64,000 bases of DNA, taken from contig NC_056042.1 in assembly GCF_004379255.2 (NCBI RefSeq), positions 31,165,928 to 31,229,927 of the forward strand. Direction: 5' to 3'. The position numbers were made by a program, and so were the translations under genes. Shown piece after piece: positions 14,632 through 27,921 of the stretch. Below the pieces are notes generated by a model that was not told the origin of the DNA, searched no databases, and saw only the letters and a list, made by a program, of their open reading frames with translations. Position 1 is the first letter of the stretch. Each line of letters starts with the position of its first letter. The stretch is from Salvia splendens (lineage: Eukaryota; Streptophyta; Magnoliopsida; Lamiales; Lamiaceae).

Positions 14632-15974
14632 TTTAAGCAACATCAGGTTTGGAGGATTCTGCTTCTTTTTATATGATTGTATTGTTGTTCAAACGGCAGG
14701 GAATAACAGCTCAAAAAGTGTTCTTTCAAACCAGTAAGATTCAATTGATGATTTAGAGTGTGAGGACTAGCATCGAAAGTTTCTGAAGTTCTGCAGTTAG
14801 AGCGATAAGTGGCTTGCAATTGATTTGGCTTGAATTCCGGACTAGTTTTTGGATAGGATAGATTCAAATGTATGAATGATTTATGTTGTGCGAGAGCCAT
14901 GATAGTTTTCCTCCCTCTCTTGGTTATATGCGCCTGAATCAGTTCATCTTTGAAAACCATGCTGATTTCCTACTTTACGAGCTTGCAATAATATGAAGTA
15001 TTCGACTAGGCACCAATATTGTAAGAAAATGAATGCTTATGGAAAAAGGTAATTGCAATTTTACACTTCTCGACAACTAGAATACTATGTTTGTATTCCA
15101 ATTGGTTATTTGATTTTAGGTAAGAACTTGTATTGCTTAAAATGGGCTTCATGTGCTCCTGATAATGGTCTCTTTTGTTTATTTCCAATCTGATCTTCTG
15201 CCTTTACGAACAACTGAGGCTTGTTATCTCTTGCAGAGTCTAGTTCTAGTATACGAAAGATGCAAGGATTCACCCTGAGAACCTCCTTGCTCCTTTTACC
15301 TCACCACAATGTTGCGCCCTTCGTATCTGCACACCCATCCAGTACGTATGTTTTTTTCGTGTCGTCCAAATAAGTGCACATTATCCGCTGTATAGCATCA
15401 TCTTTGGAGGTATACCTTATTGCATTTGTTCAGAAGGATAAATACTTTGCTATCTGTTGTGTAGGCGCTTTTCCATCACGCACGTCCATCACCGTATCAT
15501 GACTAACTTTGTCGTGATGAGGGACATCGAGTTGTTGCTGGCAGTCCTCTATCTTAACATTGAGTTTGGTCATCTATCTCTGGAGCTAATCATTTAGCTT
15601 GAGTGATTCGTATCATCAACTAATATTGGTGAGAAAGATGTGTTGAATAGTTTGTAGTGCAAGAGAGAATTGGGACGGGTATTAAATTCGTTGATTTATA
15701 CTTTTTGTCCAAAGAGGGAGACTAGGATTGAAGGTGAAGTCGATTCGATTGTTTCATCGCTTTCACAAATTTTTTTTTTCTTCTTTGATGCTGACTTAAG
15801 ACAATTCTATGCTATAGGTTCATAGTGTTGTAGTAATACTTGGTAGTTATTCTCAGTTTGGCCCCCACCAATGTCAAAATCCTGGCTCCTTCCACCACCA
15901 AACATAAATTAGACGGGCTTTGAGAATTCTTTAGTTGCGAACCACACTCCAGTAATACCCCTTCAAGCAATGTA
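14632..15974. other. Downstream region of the SCNM1-like gene, no gene recognised
   Basis: The first part is probably 3' UTR. Short ORFs on the minus strand (14643-14960, 15006-15188) have no recognisable domain. The rest is ordinary non-coding sequence up to the nested transposons. Confidence 0.4.
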
Positions 15975-16103
15975 CTCCTCCTTTTCTTTTCTTATTAATA
16001 GAGATATTTCTTTTCGACATAAAATTTAAAGAGAGAATAAAATAAGAGAGATGAAAAGAGAATAAAGTAAAATAAAGAGTTACTTTTTGCTAAAAATAAA
16101 AAA

Positions 16104-18216
16104 AAGGTTTTGGGCTTTATAAACAATAAACTTTTCTCGAAATCCGATTTTTTTCACAAATTTTAAAATTTGTTTTTAAAACCACGAACTTTCGATTCGT
16201 GTGCTTCTTCCCACAGCGGGTCAAATGTGAAACCCGACTGGTCCATGTGTCATTTTTAATCCTATTTGGTAGTAAAATCATAAGTGAAGTCCTATTTGGC
16301 AATGCCAACTATTTTGCCATATTCCCATGTCCCACCCTTCATCTTTCCATTATCCCAATTTCACACACTCATGAGGAATTCTCATCCTTCCTCAATCCTC
16401 CCCCCTCAACTACTTCGACCTCGAACGCCTCAACCGCATAGTCAGCGGCGCCATCTACAAAACTAGCAACCAAATGCGCCGCAAATTCAAGAACTGAAAG
16501 AGAAACAAAGAGATAGAGCATACTGAGAAAGAAGCGACCTCTCTTCTTTCGCGGATAGGGACAAAGACTGACAGACAATGGCGGACGCAGAAAATATAGC
16601 TCGTGGGGTCGGACCGAAAATTTAATACTGATATATACTAATGTTTAAATAATAATTATATAATATATACTCCATCCGTCCGCCATTAGGAGTCCCGGTC
16701 ACTTTTGCGCAATCATTTTATAAAAATGGTAATAAATAGTTAAAATGGAGAAATTGTAAAGTAAGAGAGAGAATAATGTTGATAAGAGTCTTCTTAGCAT
16801 TATTCTCTCTTTTACTTTACCATTTCTTCACTTTAACTATTTATTATCATTTTTATAAAACAAGTGCACAAAAGTGACCGGGACTCCTAAAGGCGGACGG
16901 AGAGAGTATTAAATAATTTTTTTATCATTTTTGTTGTCATTGTTTTTTGTTACAATTGAATACAAAATTTATAAAACTTGAATTAAATCAATTAACTATG
17001 CTAGTTAACATTTTTTAAAATTTAACATATTTATAGGATTTACCAAAGCTAAATTAGTTACACAAAATAAACAAGCACGTAGTATTAAATATATTACTAG
17101 TTTACAACTTATAAAAACTAAAAATAATGAAATAAAAATTATAAATAAAAAAATATTCCTAGATTTACTAAATCGCCGTTACAGTTTTCTTCAAATTCAA
17201 AATTCATCAATGGAGCTTCCTCTGCAGTATCTTTAAATTCATTGTTCTTCTCTAAATTTCCTTCCTATTATAATCCACAACAATGGTTTCTCTATATTTC
17301 TCTACTCTCTTCTCATTTATTCTCTAATGAGTTTTCGCACGTGGGGTTGGGAGGCGGAGTTGCCGTGGGTCGAAGGGCGGATTATAGAGCTTCCCAAGCA
17401 GTACTCACGGACCGACGATGGGATCGGCCGACCCCGCCCGACCCCACCAGGGTCCGTCGTTGCTGACAGATGAACTTTCAGATGAGACTGAAAGCAAGTC
17501 GGCAGAGACGGACGGAGATGGTTTCATCGCAGAGACAGAGAGAGAGCTAGACGGAGGTAAGGCTGCGCCGGCGAAAGACGCTGAGTTGTCGTGAGAAGGA
17601 AGAAGAGACGGTGCGTTTTTAGAAATAAAAGAGAGTTTTCCTAGAAGGAGAAGAGCGATGAAGAGGGGCAGCAGCAGCAGTGACGTCGACGGATCGTCGA
17701 GAGATTACAGAGACAACGTGAATTGAACAGGAGCTAGACGAGAACAGAGGCTAGACGTGAGCATCTCCCAGGCGAGAGATGGGAACGGATGCGAATTCGG
17801 CGGAGGCGGCAGCGCTGCGCGGCTGTGAGAGAGAATTGCGGCAGAGATGGGAAAGAGGTTTAGCCGGTAGAAGCGTGAATGCGTTTGGTCGAAAATTGCA
17901 GATTGAGGAGCTCTCAGTGAAGAAGGAGCTCGAGAATTGCGGATTGAGAAGAAGCACGAGAGTGCAGATTGCATCTCCAGAAATTCTTTTGAAGATTATT
18001 TATTTAATTTTAAGTTTTAATTCAGAAAATAGCGTTATTTCACAGTCATATTTACGGTTGTCCACGTTGGACAATTTTGCACCGGAGATTTGGTATTCGG
18101 GTCGAGTTGGTAAATAGCAAACGAATCGAAAGTTCGTGGTTTTAAAAACAAATCTTTAAGTTGGTGGGAAAAACCGGAATTCGAGAAAAATTTATGATTT
18201 TTAAGGCCAAAAACAC
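16104..18216. mobile_element. MULE-like TIR element inserted in a MITE
   Basis: 2,113 bp. The terminal inverted repeats are about 100 bp and diverged (left 16106-16205, right 18110-18214), sharing ACGAACTTTCGATTCGT and TTTTAAAACCACGAAC-type blocks. The flanking direct repeat is AATAAAAAA (16095-16103 and 18217-18225), 9 bp as expected for Mutator-like elements but low in complexity. No transposase is visible. The interior is GC-richer (17320-17990) than its surroundings. It includes a short ORF-like piece near 16390-16495 (FDLERLNRIVSGAIYK), which may be a captured gene fragment that I cannot identify. Confidence 0.6.
16670..16906. mobile_element. Stowaway MITE nested in the MULE-like element
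   Basis: 237 bp between TA dinucleotides. Ends are CTCCATCCGTCCGCC and, inverted, GGCGGACGGAGAGAG. The inverted repeat continues as AGGAGTCCCGGTCACTTTTG. Non-coding and well preserved. Confidence 0.85.
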
Positions 18217-18291
18217 AATAAAAAATGACTCAATTATTTTAGAACTTCTCAAAATAGAAAAAATTACTCTAATAACATAAAACGGAGGGAG

Positions 18292-19490
18292 TAACAAATT
18301 ATTGCAGGGAAGTCAAGTAAGCAACATTAACGCATCAAACAATGCGATTAACGCATCAAACAATGCGATTAAAGAAAGGTATAAAAAACAAAAAAAATCA
18401 ATAATATTTCTGAAACTATTGTCGCTTTTTGAAATAAAATAAATTATCGACAAGTAGATGAACTTAATTACACATACTACTACTTGTTTAGAATAGGTGG
18501 TAGGATATTCTATATCTTGATTTGTGTAGTAAAATCTAGTATTTTTTCAGTATTAATTTGAATACAAATATTTGTATTATTGAATGTTTGTCAAATATGA
18601 TAATGATAAATGTGTAAATATATATTATTGTTCTTTATTCCAAAAAAAGATATTCTTTTATTTATTTTGTTATTGTTTATATTATCTCACGGATGGAAAT
18701 TGTGTGGGAATGGTCGAAATTTGAACTCAAATCAAATAACAACAGTATATCTAATTAGATATGAATTTAGGTATAGGTCTTTATTCTCTCCATCGTAAGT
18801 GATCTCCCACAAAATCAGATCATCATTCTATGTAGTGCACACATATAATTCATATAGTCTAATAACCTTTTTTATTTTCTCAATTCTCGCGAGTTGAACA
18901 ATGTGAGCCATACCATATAATGAGTTTTCGTTTAATATTATACTAAAACAACTCCAATCCAGCTTGGGAAAAAAAAACAATATTGTTTCGAATAAATTGA
19001 GAAAATTAATTGGGGTTCTTTACAGTTTGCTTAACTTTAAAGCATGTGCAAGACAATATTCAATGTAGTACTAATTAATATCTAGTAATTTACAGATAGT
19101 ATGTTGTATACATATATGAATTAGAGTATTTCACAACTTTTGTGCTGGTTGTTTGGTTTATATCAATCCACATGGTGATTGTGGATTAGGTACCTCGCAT
19201 TTGTCATTTTCGAAAAATTAGATTTACTTGTCCTTATCTTTAGTGTTGTTTGTCCGCCCACATTTTACTTTTGAGTAGTAATAAGAGTATCTTTTACAAC
19301 TTAAAATGTGGCCATTTACGTGGAATAAAAATTAATAGTTTATCAAATTAATTAGTATTAACTAATGAAAGTATTATTTCACAAAACCAAGTGATAAAAA
19401 CCAAAAAAGAGAGAGACAAAAGGTGGGTTGGGCGAAATATTTTGGTCTGAAATTGAGGGAAAAAAAAAACAAAATAAGATATGATGAACA
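18292..19490. other. Intergenic, AT-rich, with a 21-bp tandem repeat
   Basis: No gene seen. 18326-18346 and 18347-18367 are identical copies of ATTAACGCATCAAACAATGC-type sequence (21-bp period). The remainder is AT-rich non-coding DNA. Confidence 0.5.
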
Positions 19491-19498
19491 ATGAGAGT

Positions 19499-20248
19499 TA
19501 GGGGTGGAAATACGGATATCGCGTATTGGGTTTACCCGTACCCGACCCGATGCCTGCAGAGTAAGGGATACCCAATATCCAGTTTTATGGGATTGGGTAC
19601 GGGATCGGGTATTGAAATTTAAGATAAATCGGGAATTGGATAATCCGAATGAGTATCGGGTATTACCCGAATATCAAATTTATTATTTAATACATTTTTT
19701 AAATTAGGTTTAGCAATTTTGGGCTTCTATATTTAGCAATGACTGCTTCTATATTTTGCTTAGATGTTTAATGACTTTTAAATATTGCATAACCAGTTTT
19801 TATATTTTAGTTAATTATTTTAAATTTTGAATTATATTATTGATTGCTTCTACAGTTTAATTAAATGTGTAATTTTTGTTATTTTACTTACATATTGCAT
19901 AACCAATCCCCATAAGTATAATTGTATACTTTAAATTAAAAGTGACCCAATTTTTTGTAGTTTTATACTACAAAATAAATGCAACATTAAATATATTATT
20001 CAATCTAAATATTTCTATATTTATATTAATATATAAAATTTGAATTTTTTTATTAGTTATTTTTAACACATGTAAAGAGTCGGGTATTTGGATAGCCGAT
20101 GCGTAGGGTATGGATACCCGGGGCAGGTATTGGAGTACCCGAAAATATATCGGGTGGGGTTTTGGGTAGATATTTTAGATGATTTTTGAGTTTGGGTACT
20201 CGATTTTTTCGGATGGGGTATCCACGGATACCCGTATTCCCACCCCTA
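19499..20248. mobile_element. Non-autonomous hAT element with perfect 8-bp target duplication
   Basis: 750 bp. Ends are TAGGGGTGGAAATACGGATA and, inverted, TATCCACGGATACCCGTATTCCCACCCCTA-like (imperfect TIR). The direct repeat ATGAGAGT at 19491-19498 and 20249-20256 gives the 8-bp signature of hAT transposons. The subterminal regions contain many CGGGTA/TACCCG motifs in both orientations, typical of hAT transposase-binding regions. No transposase ORF. Confidence 0.85.
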
Positions 20249-20256
20249 ATGAGAGT

Positions 20257-22072
20257 ATATTTACGTCAAAATGCCATTCAACAAGAGGAATTTTGACTGG
20301 AAAAATAAAAAAGATACTCGTTTGCGCAGTTCAATATTTATAGTTTGCATAGTCTATTGTTTGATCTAATTGCTGACACCTTTGGAGAAATTCTGACAGG
20401 AGTCCTTTAGAAAATTTACTAGATTAGAATGTTTAATACAAGTTTCTGACGAGGGTCTCGAGCATCTAACTAGTATTGTATCAAGTAGAAATTCGATGAC
20501 TCCATATATATAATTTTAGAGATTACAAGGTAAATATTGATGCATCAATTTGTTAAGTATTTCTCAAATAAGTGTCATCTGAAATCCAGTAATCTGTTTA
20601 AAATGATACTGTCAAATTTTCATTTCTACTCTAATCAACGATGCGGATATTCAAATTTCTAAGCAATAATTAAGTTTTTGTTTTTAAATTTATTCACCTT
20701 CTTTATAACCAATTTTATCAATAGAAGATATTTATTCAGAAAAGTAATACTAGTAGGCAGAGAAAATAGAGGTAATGACCACAAACCATATATGTCCCCC
20801 ACAATATGCGGTGCTACAAAAACTAAGCTTTCAATATCAGACAAATCATCAAATATGAGTCTTGTCAAATATATCAATGGATATTTGTAATGTGACAAAG
20901 ATTATGTGCTTTGGAATCTCGAAACAAGTTGTATTTATATTTAAACTTTACATTATTTTTATTTTGTATTATTTGATACTTACTACTTAGTAAGTTACTA
21001 AATTATCACATACTTTTAGTTCTGTATGCTATTTTTAAAATTACCACATAAATTGATCAGTTATTGATTTCATTTTATTTTGCAACCCTAAAGGATTCAT
21101 GCATGTGGACATGGAAAGCTGGGAAATTAATGTGGTATAACTAAAATTATTATATTTGCGTAGAAGGATAAGCCCTTTTAAAAAAAATTCAATACTTCAT
21201 CCATTTTTTTCAAAAAATACATACCATATTGCACCACGACTTTTAATACTCCCGCCGCCACTAAAAAATAGTTCCACTTAGTGAACAACACAAGTTTTAA
21301 CGAGAAATTAGTAAAGTAAGAGAGAGAAGAAAATGTATGTAGGTAAGTAAAGGAGATATGGGGAATAAGTGGGTAAAGTATGAGATATAGGAGAAAAAGT
21401 GATAAAGTATGAGAGAGAAATTTTCTATATTTAGAAATGGGGCTATTTTTCGTGGACATCCCAAAATGGCAAAATGAAACTATTTTTCTTGGTAAAGTAA
21501 GATAGAGATAAAAGATAATGTATATAATGTTAGTGGAGAGTATGCTTCACGTCATTAGCCGTGTATGTATAAGTTGTAAATAAAATTATGTGTAGTGATA
21601 ATGTGTTTTTTAACTATTCCAAATTAGAAAGTTTATATTTTACAAAAACGAGCTAATAAAAAAATAGTTCAAATATTTTAGAGACAAATGAAGTTTACAA
21701 TGAGCCTTACTTTCTTAAGTACACTGTTGTGAATGGACAAATGATATGTCATAAGTGGTAAAACTATAAATAAGTAGAGAAAAAATTGGATAAAAGATAG
21801 GAGTATAAAAAATTGCATCAAAAAATGACAAAAAAAATGTTTACACTAATCAAAGGCAACCAAATTGATATAATATTACTACTACATTATTTTATTAGAC
21901 GAAGTAGATCATATTTCTTCTCTTCAAAATAATTGAATACTCCTACTATCTGTGATATTTTCTTGTTTAAATTTGACATTTTACATATAACTCAACAATT
22001 GTACCACTTGATAATATAAATTTGATGCAAGAAAAGTGACCGTCAAATAACTTTACTTTCGCCATAATAGTA
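20257..22072. other. Intergenic, AT-rich; degenerate MITE-like stretch
   Basis: No gene recognised. 21247-21500 has CTCCCGCCGCCACTAAAAAA at one side and AGAGAGAA/GTAAAGTATGAG filler. It is probably a decayed Stowaway-like copy, but the right terminus is not clear. Confidence 0.35.
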
Positions 22073-22326
22073 CTACCTCCGTCCTTGAAAATTTGTCTCA
22101 TTTATTCATTTTCGTTCGTCCCCCAAAATTTGTCTCATTTTACTTTTTACCATTTTTATAATGAACCTCATATTCCACTAACTCATTCATACTCACATTT
22201 TATTATAAAACTAATATATAAAAGTAGGACCCACAATCCACTAACATTTTTTCAACTCACTTTTCATTACATTTCTTAAAACTCGTGCCGGGTCAAAGTG
22301 GAACAATTTTTTGAGGATGGAGGTAG
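22073..22326. mobile_element. Stowaway-like MITE
   Basis: 254 bp between TA dinucleotides. The left end is CTACCTCCGTCC and the right end, inverted, is GGATGGAGGTAG. The inner inverted repeat pairs AAAATTTGTCTCATTT with the AAAGTGGAACAATTTTTT region. Non-coding. Confidence 0.75.
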
Positions 22327-24569
22327 TATTAACTTAAAAATTGAATTTTTTTTTTACAATCACATAAGATGGTAATATTGTTAATAGGGATAGCGTGTTT
22401 TTTCAACATAGTCCATCAAATTAATGTCTACATCGCAAATCAAATCATAAATCAATTATTAATCATTATGCATGCGAATAAGTCACAATTTATACCTTAA
22501 TATTCTTAAATAAAATTGAGATTTATGTTGACTTGAATAAGCTAGAGTAACTTGATCCAATAGAAAAGTCTTTATATTTAGGGGTATTGCTTTATAGTTA
22601 TTCAAATTTCCACTCAATAGATTACCCACACGCATATATGACAATATATAGACTCACCGGCGGACCTACACAATTGGGGAGGGGTTTTAGCCTCTAATGA
22701 ATTCATTTTTAAAAGTTTTTTCTAGTATAAAGTTTTAAAATTTATTCATATTTTATACACATTATTATATAAAAACCCTTATTAATAATCTAAATTACCT
22801 ATAAATTTATTTTTAAGGTAAATTTTGAAAATTTAGTCCTTACTTCCGTTCATTTTTGATTCCGCCACTGTTAATAGACTTTTGATAGTACTACTATCAT
22901 AATTTTATCATGAGTATCAGATTTAAAGTTGATATGGACTATGGCTTGCTTATGGACTAATTGTCTGGATTCTGGCTGCCAATACTATGTCGTATCGGAT
23001 AAAGTTGTATTCCTTCCGTCCATAGAAATATGCTATTTAAGATTGACAAAGGTTTTAATGCGTAATTAAAAAAGTACGAGAAAACAAAAGAAAGTAGTTG
23101 AAATTGTGTAGTGGATGACCGGATCCATAAATAATAGAGTACAGAGTAAAAAAAGAAGAAGAAAATTATTACCATAAATAGATATGGACTATTTCTATGA
23201 GACGGGAAAAAATATAAATATAACTTATTTTTATAAGACAGAGGGAGAGGGAGTAATAATTATTTGTTAATGTAGACATATTTCAATCTTCATGTCATCT
23301 TTAAACTTGAGGATTTTAATCTTGTTACAAGTCACTTTTTTTGTGTGGAATTGACGAGTTTACTCAATTTGTGTATTTACATTATGGAATGTGAGTTACT
23401 ATAATTATTTTCCATTTTAAAAACATTATATTTAAATAGAACTAGATTTATATAGAATTTGTCAAAAAGCATATTATAGCTATATTTTAGTATTTCAACC
23501 GTCCCAAAATAAACATCACATTTTTCTTTTTAATTTATTTCATAAAAGATGTCATATTTATTTTTCTTTTAGAAAAAGCTCTTTCTCATATTAATATAAA
23601 TATATATTTTCTATTTCCACCTAACACACAAAACAACATCTCATAAAATCTCGTGTCATTATCCAAGTATGTCATCTATTATGAGACAAAGAGAGTATTA
23701 TATTGTAATGTCATTGCATTTTTAGGTGATATATTGACGACAATACCACTACTTATCGATACTACTTCCTCTGTCCGCGAATAACAACCCCTTTTTTGCA
23801 CTTTGGTCCATCCGCAAATAAGAGTTATAGTTCATAGTACTATAAATAGCAAAGAGACCCACATTCTACTAACTCAATCCACTCACATACCAGTTTTAAT
23901 AGTAGTATATACAAGTGAGAATTATATTTCACTAACTTTTTCCATTAACTTTTTAAAATATTTCTTAAAATTAGTGCCGGAAACAAATGAGACTCCTACT
24001 CACGTATGGGGAGTATTACATATCATCTAGATCATCCTATATTCCTATTCACGTTGAATGATTGAGAATTTTAGATCAATTTCTTCAATACATCATATGC
24101 CAGATTTTAATTAAATTAATACGTTCATACACATAAATACTTACCCCAACACGTGTGTGTCTCAGTTTTCGACACTTAGAAAATCGTATTTATTACGTAT
24201 TTATTCATATCAAGTACTTTATAATGTTGTGGTATCTATTTGTGGATGATCAAAACTAGTAGACATCTTCACTGATCCAATAGAGTCAGATAAATACAAT
24301 ACATCACACAAAATATAAATCTTGTATGCAAATTATATAATCACCTACATCTATAATACTAAATAATACTAATATTATATACTCTTCCCATACAAAGACA
24401 AACGATGTAGCACAAATTTCATGTTACTACAAAGCACCTAATCTCCCAGAATTATTTTCACATATAAACAAAAATATACTACTTGTCCTGAATATGCAAT
24501 CACCATAATCCGAACACTAAAAAGCTTACTCCGCCGCCGTCGCCGGGGGAATCTTGAAGCGGCGCGGCC
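22327..24569. other. Intergenic before the CRK gene, with two MITE copies
   Basis: It contains two Stowaway-type MITEs. One is at 23010-23253 (TTCCTTCCGTCC ... GAGGGAGAGGGAG), the other at 23762-24013 (CTACTTCCTCTGTCC ... GGGGAG, TA-flanked). Otherwise non-coding. The last 150 bases are the CRK leader. Confidence 0.5.
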
Positions 24570-27500
24570 ATGGGTATTTTCTCCTCGAAGCCACTTCCCA
24601 AGCCCAAGCCCAACCCCTACGCCAGAAGAGACCCACCTGAGCTTTCCGAACCACCGCCGGAGACGCCGCGGAGGAGGCCCAATCCCCCTCCGTCTCCGGC
24701 GAAGCACTTGATGGCTGCGCTTCTGAGGAGGCACGCCTCCATGAAGCCTAATGCTGCCGAGATTCCGGAAGGTGAGGAGAAGGAGGATGAGGCGGCGGTG
24801 GGTTTGAATAAGAGCTTCGGGTTGTCGAAGAAGTTCGCGAGCAAGTTCGAGATCGGAGAAGTGGTGGGGCGAGGGCATTTTGGGTATACCTGCTCCGCCA
24901 TTGCCAAGAAGGGTGACCTCAAAGCTCATAAACTCGCCGTCAAGATCATTCCCAAGTCTAAGGTTGGTCAAATAATAAAACACAACTTAGTTGATAAAAC
25001 GTTTTTCCTCCATTCAAATAGTCGGGATTCATTAGTATTACTTTAAAAAAAGAGTGAGAGGAGAGGAGAAGTGAGACTAATTCTGGTAGATTTGAATTTG
25101 ATAATTCTGATGCACTTAAAGATGTTTGATGTGTAAAATAATATACAAGGCCTAAGATTTCAGATTTCTTTATGATTTTATCTGAATCTGTGCTGTGTCA
25201 TAATATAGAGACTAGAGTTATTACTATGTTTATTTCAATGAATCCCTCTCTTCCATGTAAAATTGGACAAGGGAATTGTTGCAGTGCAATGAAAGAGGGA
25301 GATTGAAACACCATTTCTGAGGCCTAATAATTGAGGGGGTGGAACATAGAGTTCAAAGTGTATCAGAAACTGTCTGATTCATGACTCATTCCTCACACTT
25401 CTTTCATACTTAAATGCATTATCAATTAGGTGATGAATACAGTCCAATCATTTCTCGAAAATGTAGTATTGAATGTGACTTGGAAAGCATAGGAGCCCAC
25501 TTAGGTCTTCATCTTGAATGCTCAATAATAGTCATGATAATTGCGATGACTCTAGTTTGTACAGATTGCGACTTATTCAGATGCCATTTTAGTGTATGGT
25601 ATGCAGTCCCAAAGAGGATAACTAGAAGTAAAATCATGATTTTCTTTTTCTCTTTCTGGAGTTTGATGAAGAACCGCGCTTTAGGACATGCGCAAAACAT
25701 AATGAACTCATCGTGATGAACAAGACAATCAATCACCTTCTCCGGGAAATAGATGGATCAATGGTGGTGCTTAGACCTCAAGCCGGTGATGGCATTCGCG
25801 TTGAGACATTCGGCTGCAAGAATAGTGTTATGATTAGACGAGTTTTGGGAGAGTGTAGGATGATTGTGTCACTTTTTAATAAGCATATACTATATCTTAA
25901 ACTTTTGCTCGTCTTTGATATTTAAATCTTGGTTGAGCAGATGACAACAGCTGTTGCCATAGAAGATGTTAGGCGTGAAGTTAAGATCTTGCGAGCATTG
26001 ACAGGTCATCCTAATGTCGCCCGATTTCACGATGCATTTGAAGATTCCGAGAATGTCTATATAGTCATGGAGTAAGCTTTGAACTGCGTTTCAATCTCAT
26101 CTAAATCCATTTGGTACTAAATATGTAATTTTATGCAGATTGTGTGAAGGGGGAGAGCTTCTTGATAGGATACTTGAACGGTTCTATACTCTATTTCGTT
26201 CGAGCTTTTTAATTGATAGCGATGGGTAAGCATGAGAGGCACCCTAACATATTCGACTTTTTTTTTAAAACTAGGGGCGGGAAATTCACAGAAGATCATG
26301 CGAGGACGATTATTGTGCAGATTCTTAACATCGTTGCGTTTTGCCATCTGCAAGGAGTGATCCACCGCGATATTAAACCGGAGGTATCTGTGTTACCAAA
26401 TATGGTACACGATTTGTTTGGTTTTATGTGTTTTAGTCTTACTTATTCATCATTGTGCAGAATTTCCTCTTCTCCTCAAAGGAGGAAGATTCTCAGATTA
26501 AAGCTATTGATTTTGGGTTATCAGATGTCATCAGACCAGGTTTTTTCTCCCTTCTTCAACATCTTGCTAATCTGTTTGTATAAGAATATTGGTAGAATGC
26601 AATTATATGGCCAATGCCAACAGATCAACAGCTCAACGAGATAGTCGGAAGTGCGTACTATGTGGCGCCCGAAGTTCTACGCCGATCGTATGGCACGGAG
26701 GCCGACATTTGGAGCATAGGTGTGATCGCATACATACTACTATGTGGCAGCCGCCCATTCTGGGCTCGTACCGAGTCCGGCATTTTCCGAGCAGTTCTCA
26801 AAGCCAGCCCAGGTTTTAACGATGACCCATGGCCATCGTCGTCTTCGGAGTCCAAGGATTTTGTAAGGTGCCTGTTATGCAAAGATCCTGGCCGTAGAAT
26901 ATCAGCTGCTCAGGCTTTATGTGGGTCATCCTCTAATTTCAGAGATGCAGCAACCCTTTACTCGTCCCAGACCCTCACTGATTATCTCGTTTGCAGGTCA
27001 TCCATGGCTCCGAGATCACGAGAAGGTAAAGCTCCAGCTCGACGTTCATGTGTTTAGGCCCATGAGGGCGTACATGCGCTCGTCGCCTCTGCGTAGGGCC
27101 GCACTCAGGGTGTGTATATCTGCTTATGATCCACGGGTTAGGTGCTTTTGAACTTGTTCAATTGATGATGGTATTCCTCCGATTCTTGCAGGCTTTGTCG
27201 AAAGTATTGAGGGCAGACGAGCTATATTACCTCGAGAAACAATTTGGATTGCTGAGTCCAGATGCAAATGCAGGCATAACTTTAGAGACCATAAAAATGG
27301 TCTGGTCTCATATCATAAACCAACAGTATTGCTTGCTTTTCTCATTCATAAGACGAACGCAGGGTTTTTTCCGGTTTATTGCAGGCGTTGATGAAAAGCG
27401 CAACAGATGCGATGAAGGAATCCCGGATCCTGGATTTCCTCGAGCCGGTAACAATATAATAGTACTGTTTTCACCTATTTACCGTGTTTTTTGTGATAGG

Positions 27501-27921
27501 CCAACAACTTACTGACAGATGCTTCTGAATTGCAGCTAAACACGCTCGGGTATAGAAAGATGCATCGTGACGAGTTCTGTGCAGCTGCATTAAGTGTCCA
27601 CCAGATGGAGATAGTCGATGGGTGGGAAGAACGAGCGCGATCTGCATATGCTATATTTGAGAGGGATGGAAACAGAGCTATCCTAATTCAAGAACTAGCA
27701 TCAGTAAGCCGGGTTTTTTATCTTACAGTTTTCAAGAAGCCATCTTTTCCTCTGAGTTTTAACTCATGCGATTTTACTAGGAACTCGGGCTTAGCCCTAC
27801 AGTACCAATCCATGCAGTTCTGCAAGAGCATATAAGACACAGTGATGGGAAGCTCACCTTGCAAGGTTTCCTTAGACTATTGCACACCCTGCAGCCATGC
27901 TCGCCTGCAAAGACACCGTAA
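24570..27921 (+). CDS. CDPK-related protein kinase (CRK)
   Basis: Eleven exons: 24570-24962, 25941-26071, 26139-26180, 26275-26383, 26461-26539, 26624-26920, 26997-27109, 27192-27299, 27385-27447, 27536-27703 and 27781-27921. Together they encode 547 residues. It begins MGIFSSKP, an N-myristoylation-type start that would tether it to membranes, followed by a Pro-rich basic leader to about residue 75. The kinase domain spans about 94-355. It has the P-loop GRGHFG (100-105), the ATP-binding Lys in AVKII (Lys125), HRDIKPEN with catalytic Asp221, DFG at 242-244 and APE at 266-268. The C-terminal region resembles the junction and four EF-hand-like segments of CRKs. As in that family the loops look degenerate (for example [16 protein letters not shown]), so direct calcium control is doubtful. 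CRKs phosphorylate Ser/Thr and are often calmodulin-regulated. Intron 1 is long (978 bp). The gene is intact as read. Confidence 0.92.

Larger units (their letters stand above)
15975..18291. mobile_element. Outer Stowaway-like MITE split by a MULE-like element
   Basis: The left half, 15975-16103, begins CTCCTCCTTTTC after TA. The right half, 18217-18291, ends ACGGAGGGAG before TA. Together they resemble the MITE at 1542-1790, including the GAGAATAAAGTA filler. The interruption is the element at 16104-18216, bordered by the repeat AATAAAAAA. Confidence 0.6.

Noticed and set aside
14643..14960. 105-codon minus-strand ORF after the SCNM1-like gene
   Set aside because: No domain, no splice context, and it overlaps the likely 3' UTR of the plus-strand gene.
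24438..24983. 181-codon minus-strand ORF
   Set aside because: Arg-rich antisense shadow of CRK exon 1.
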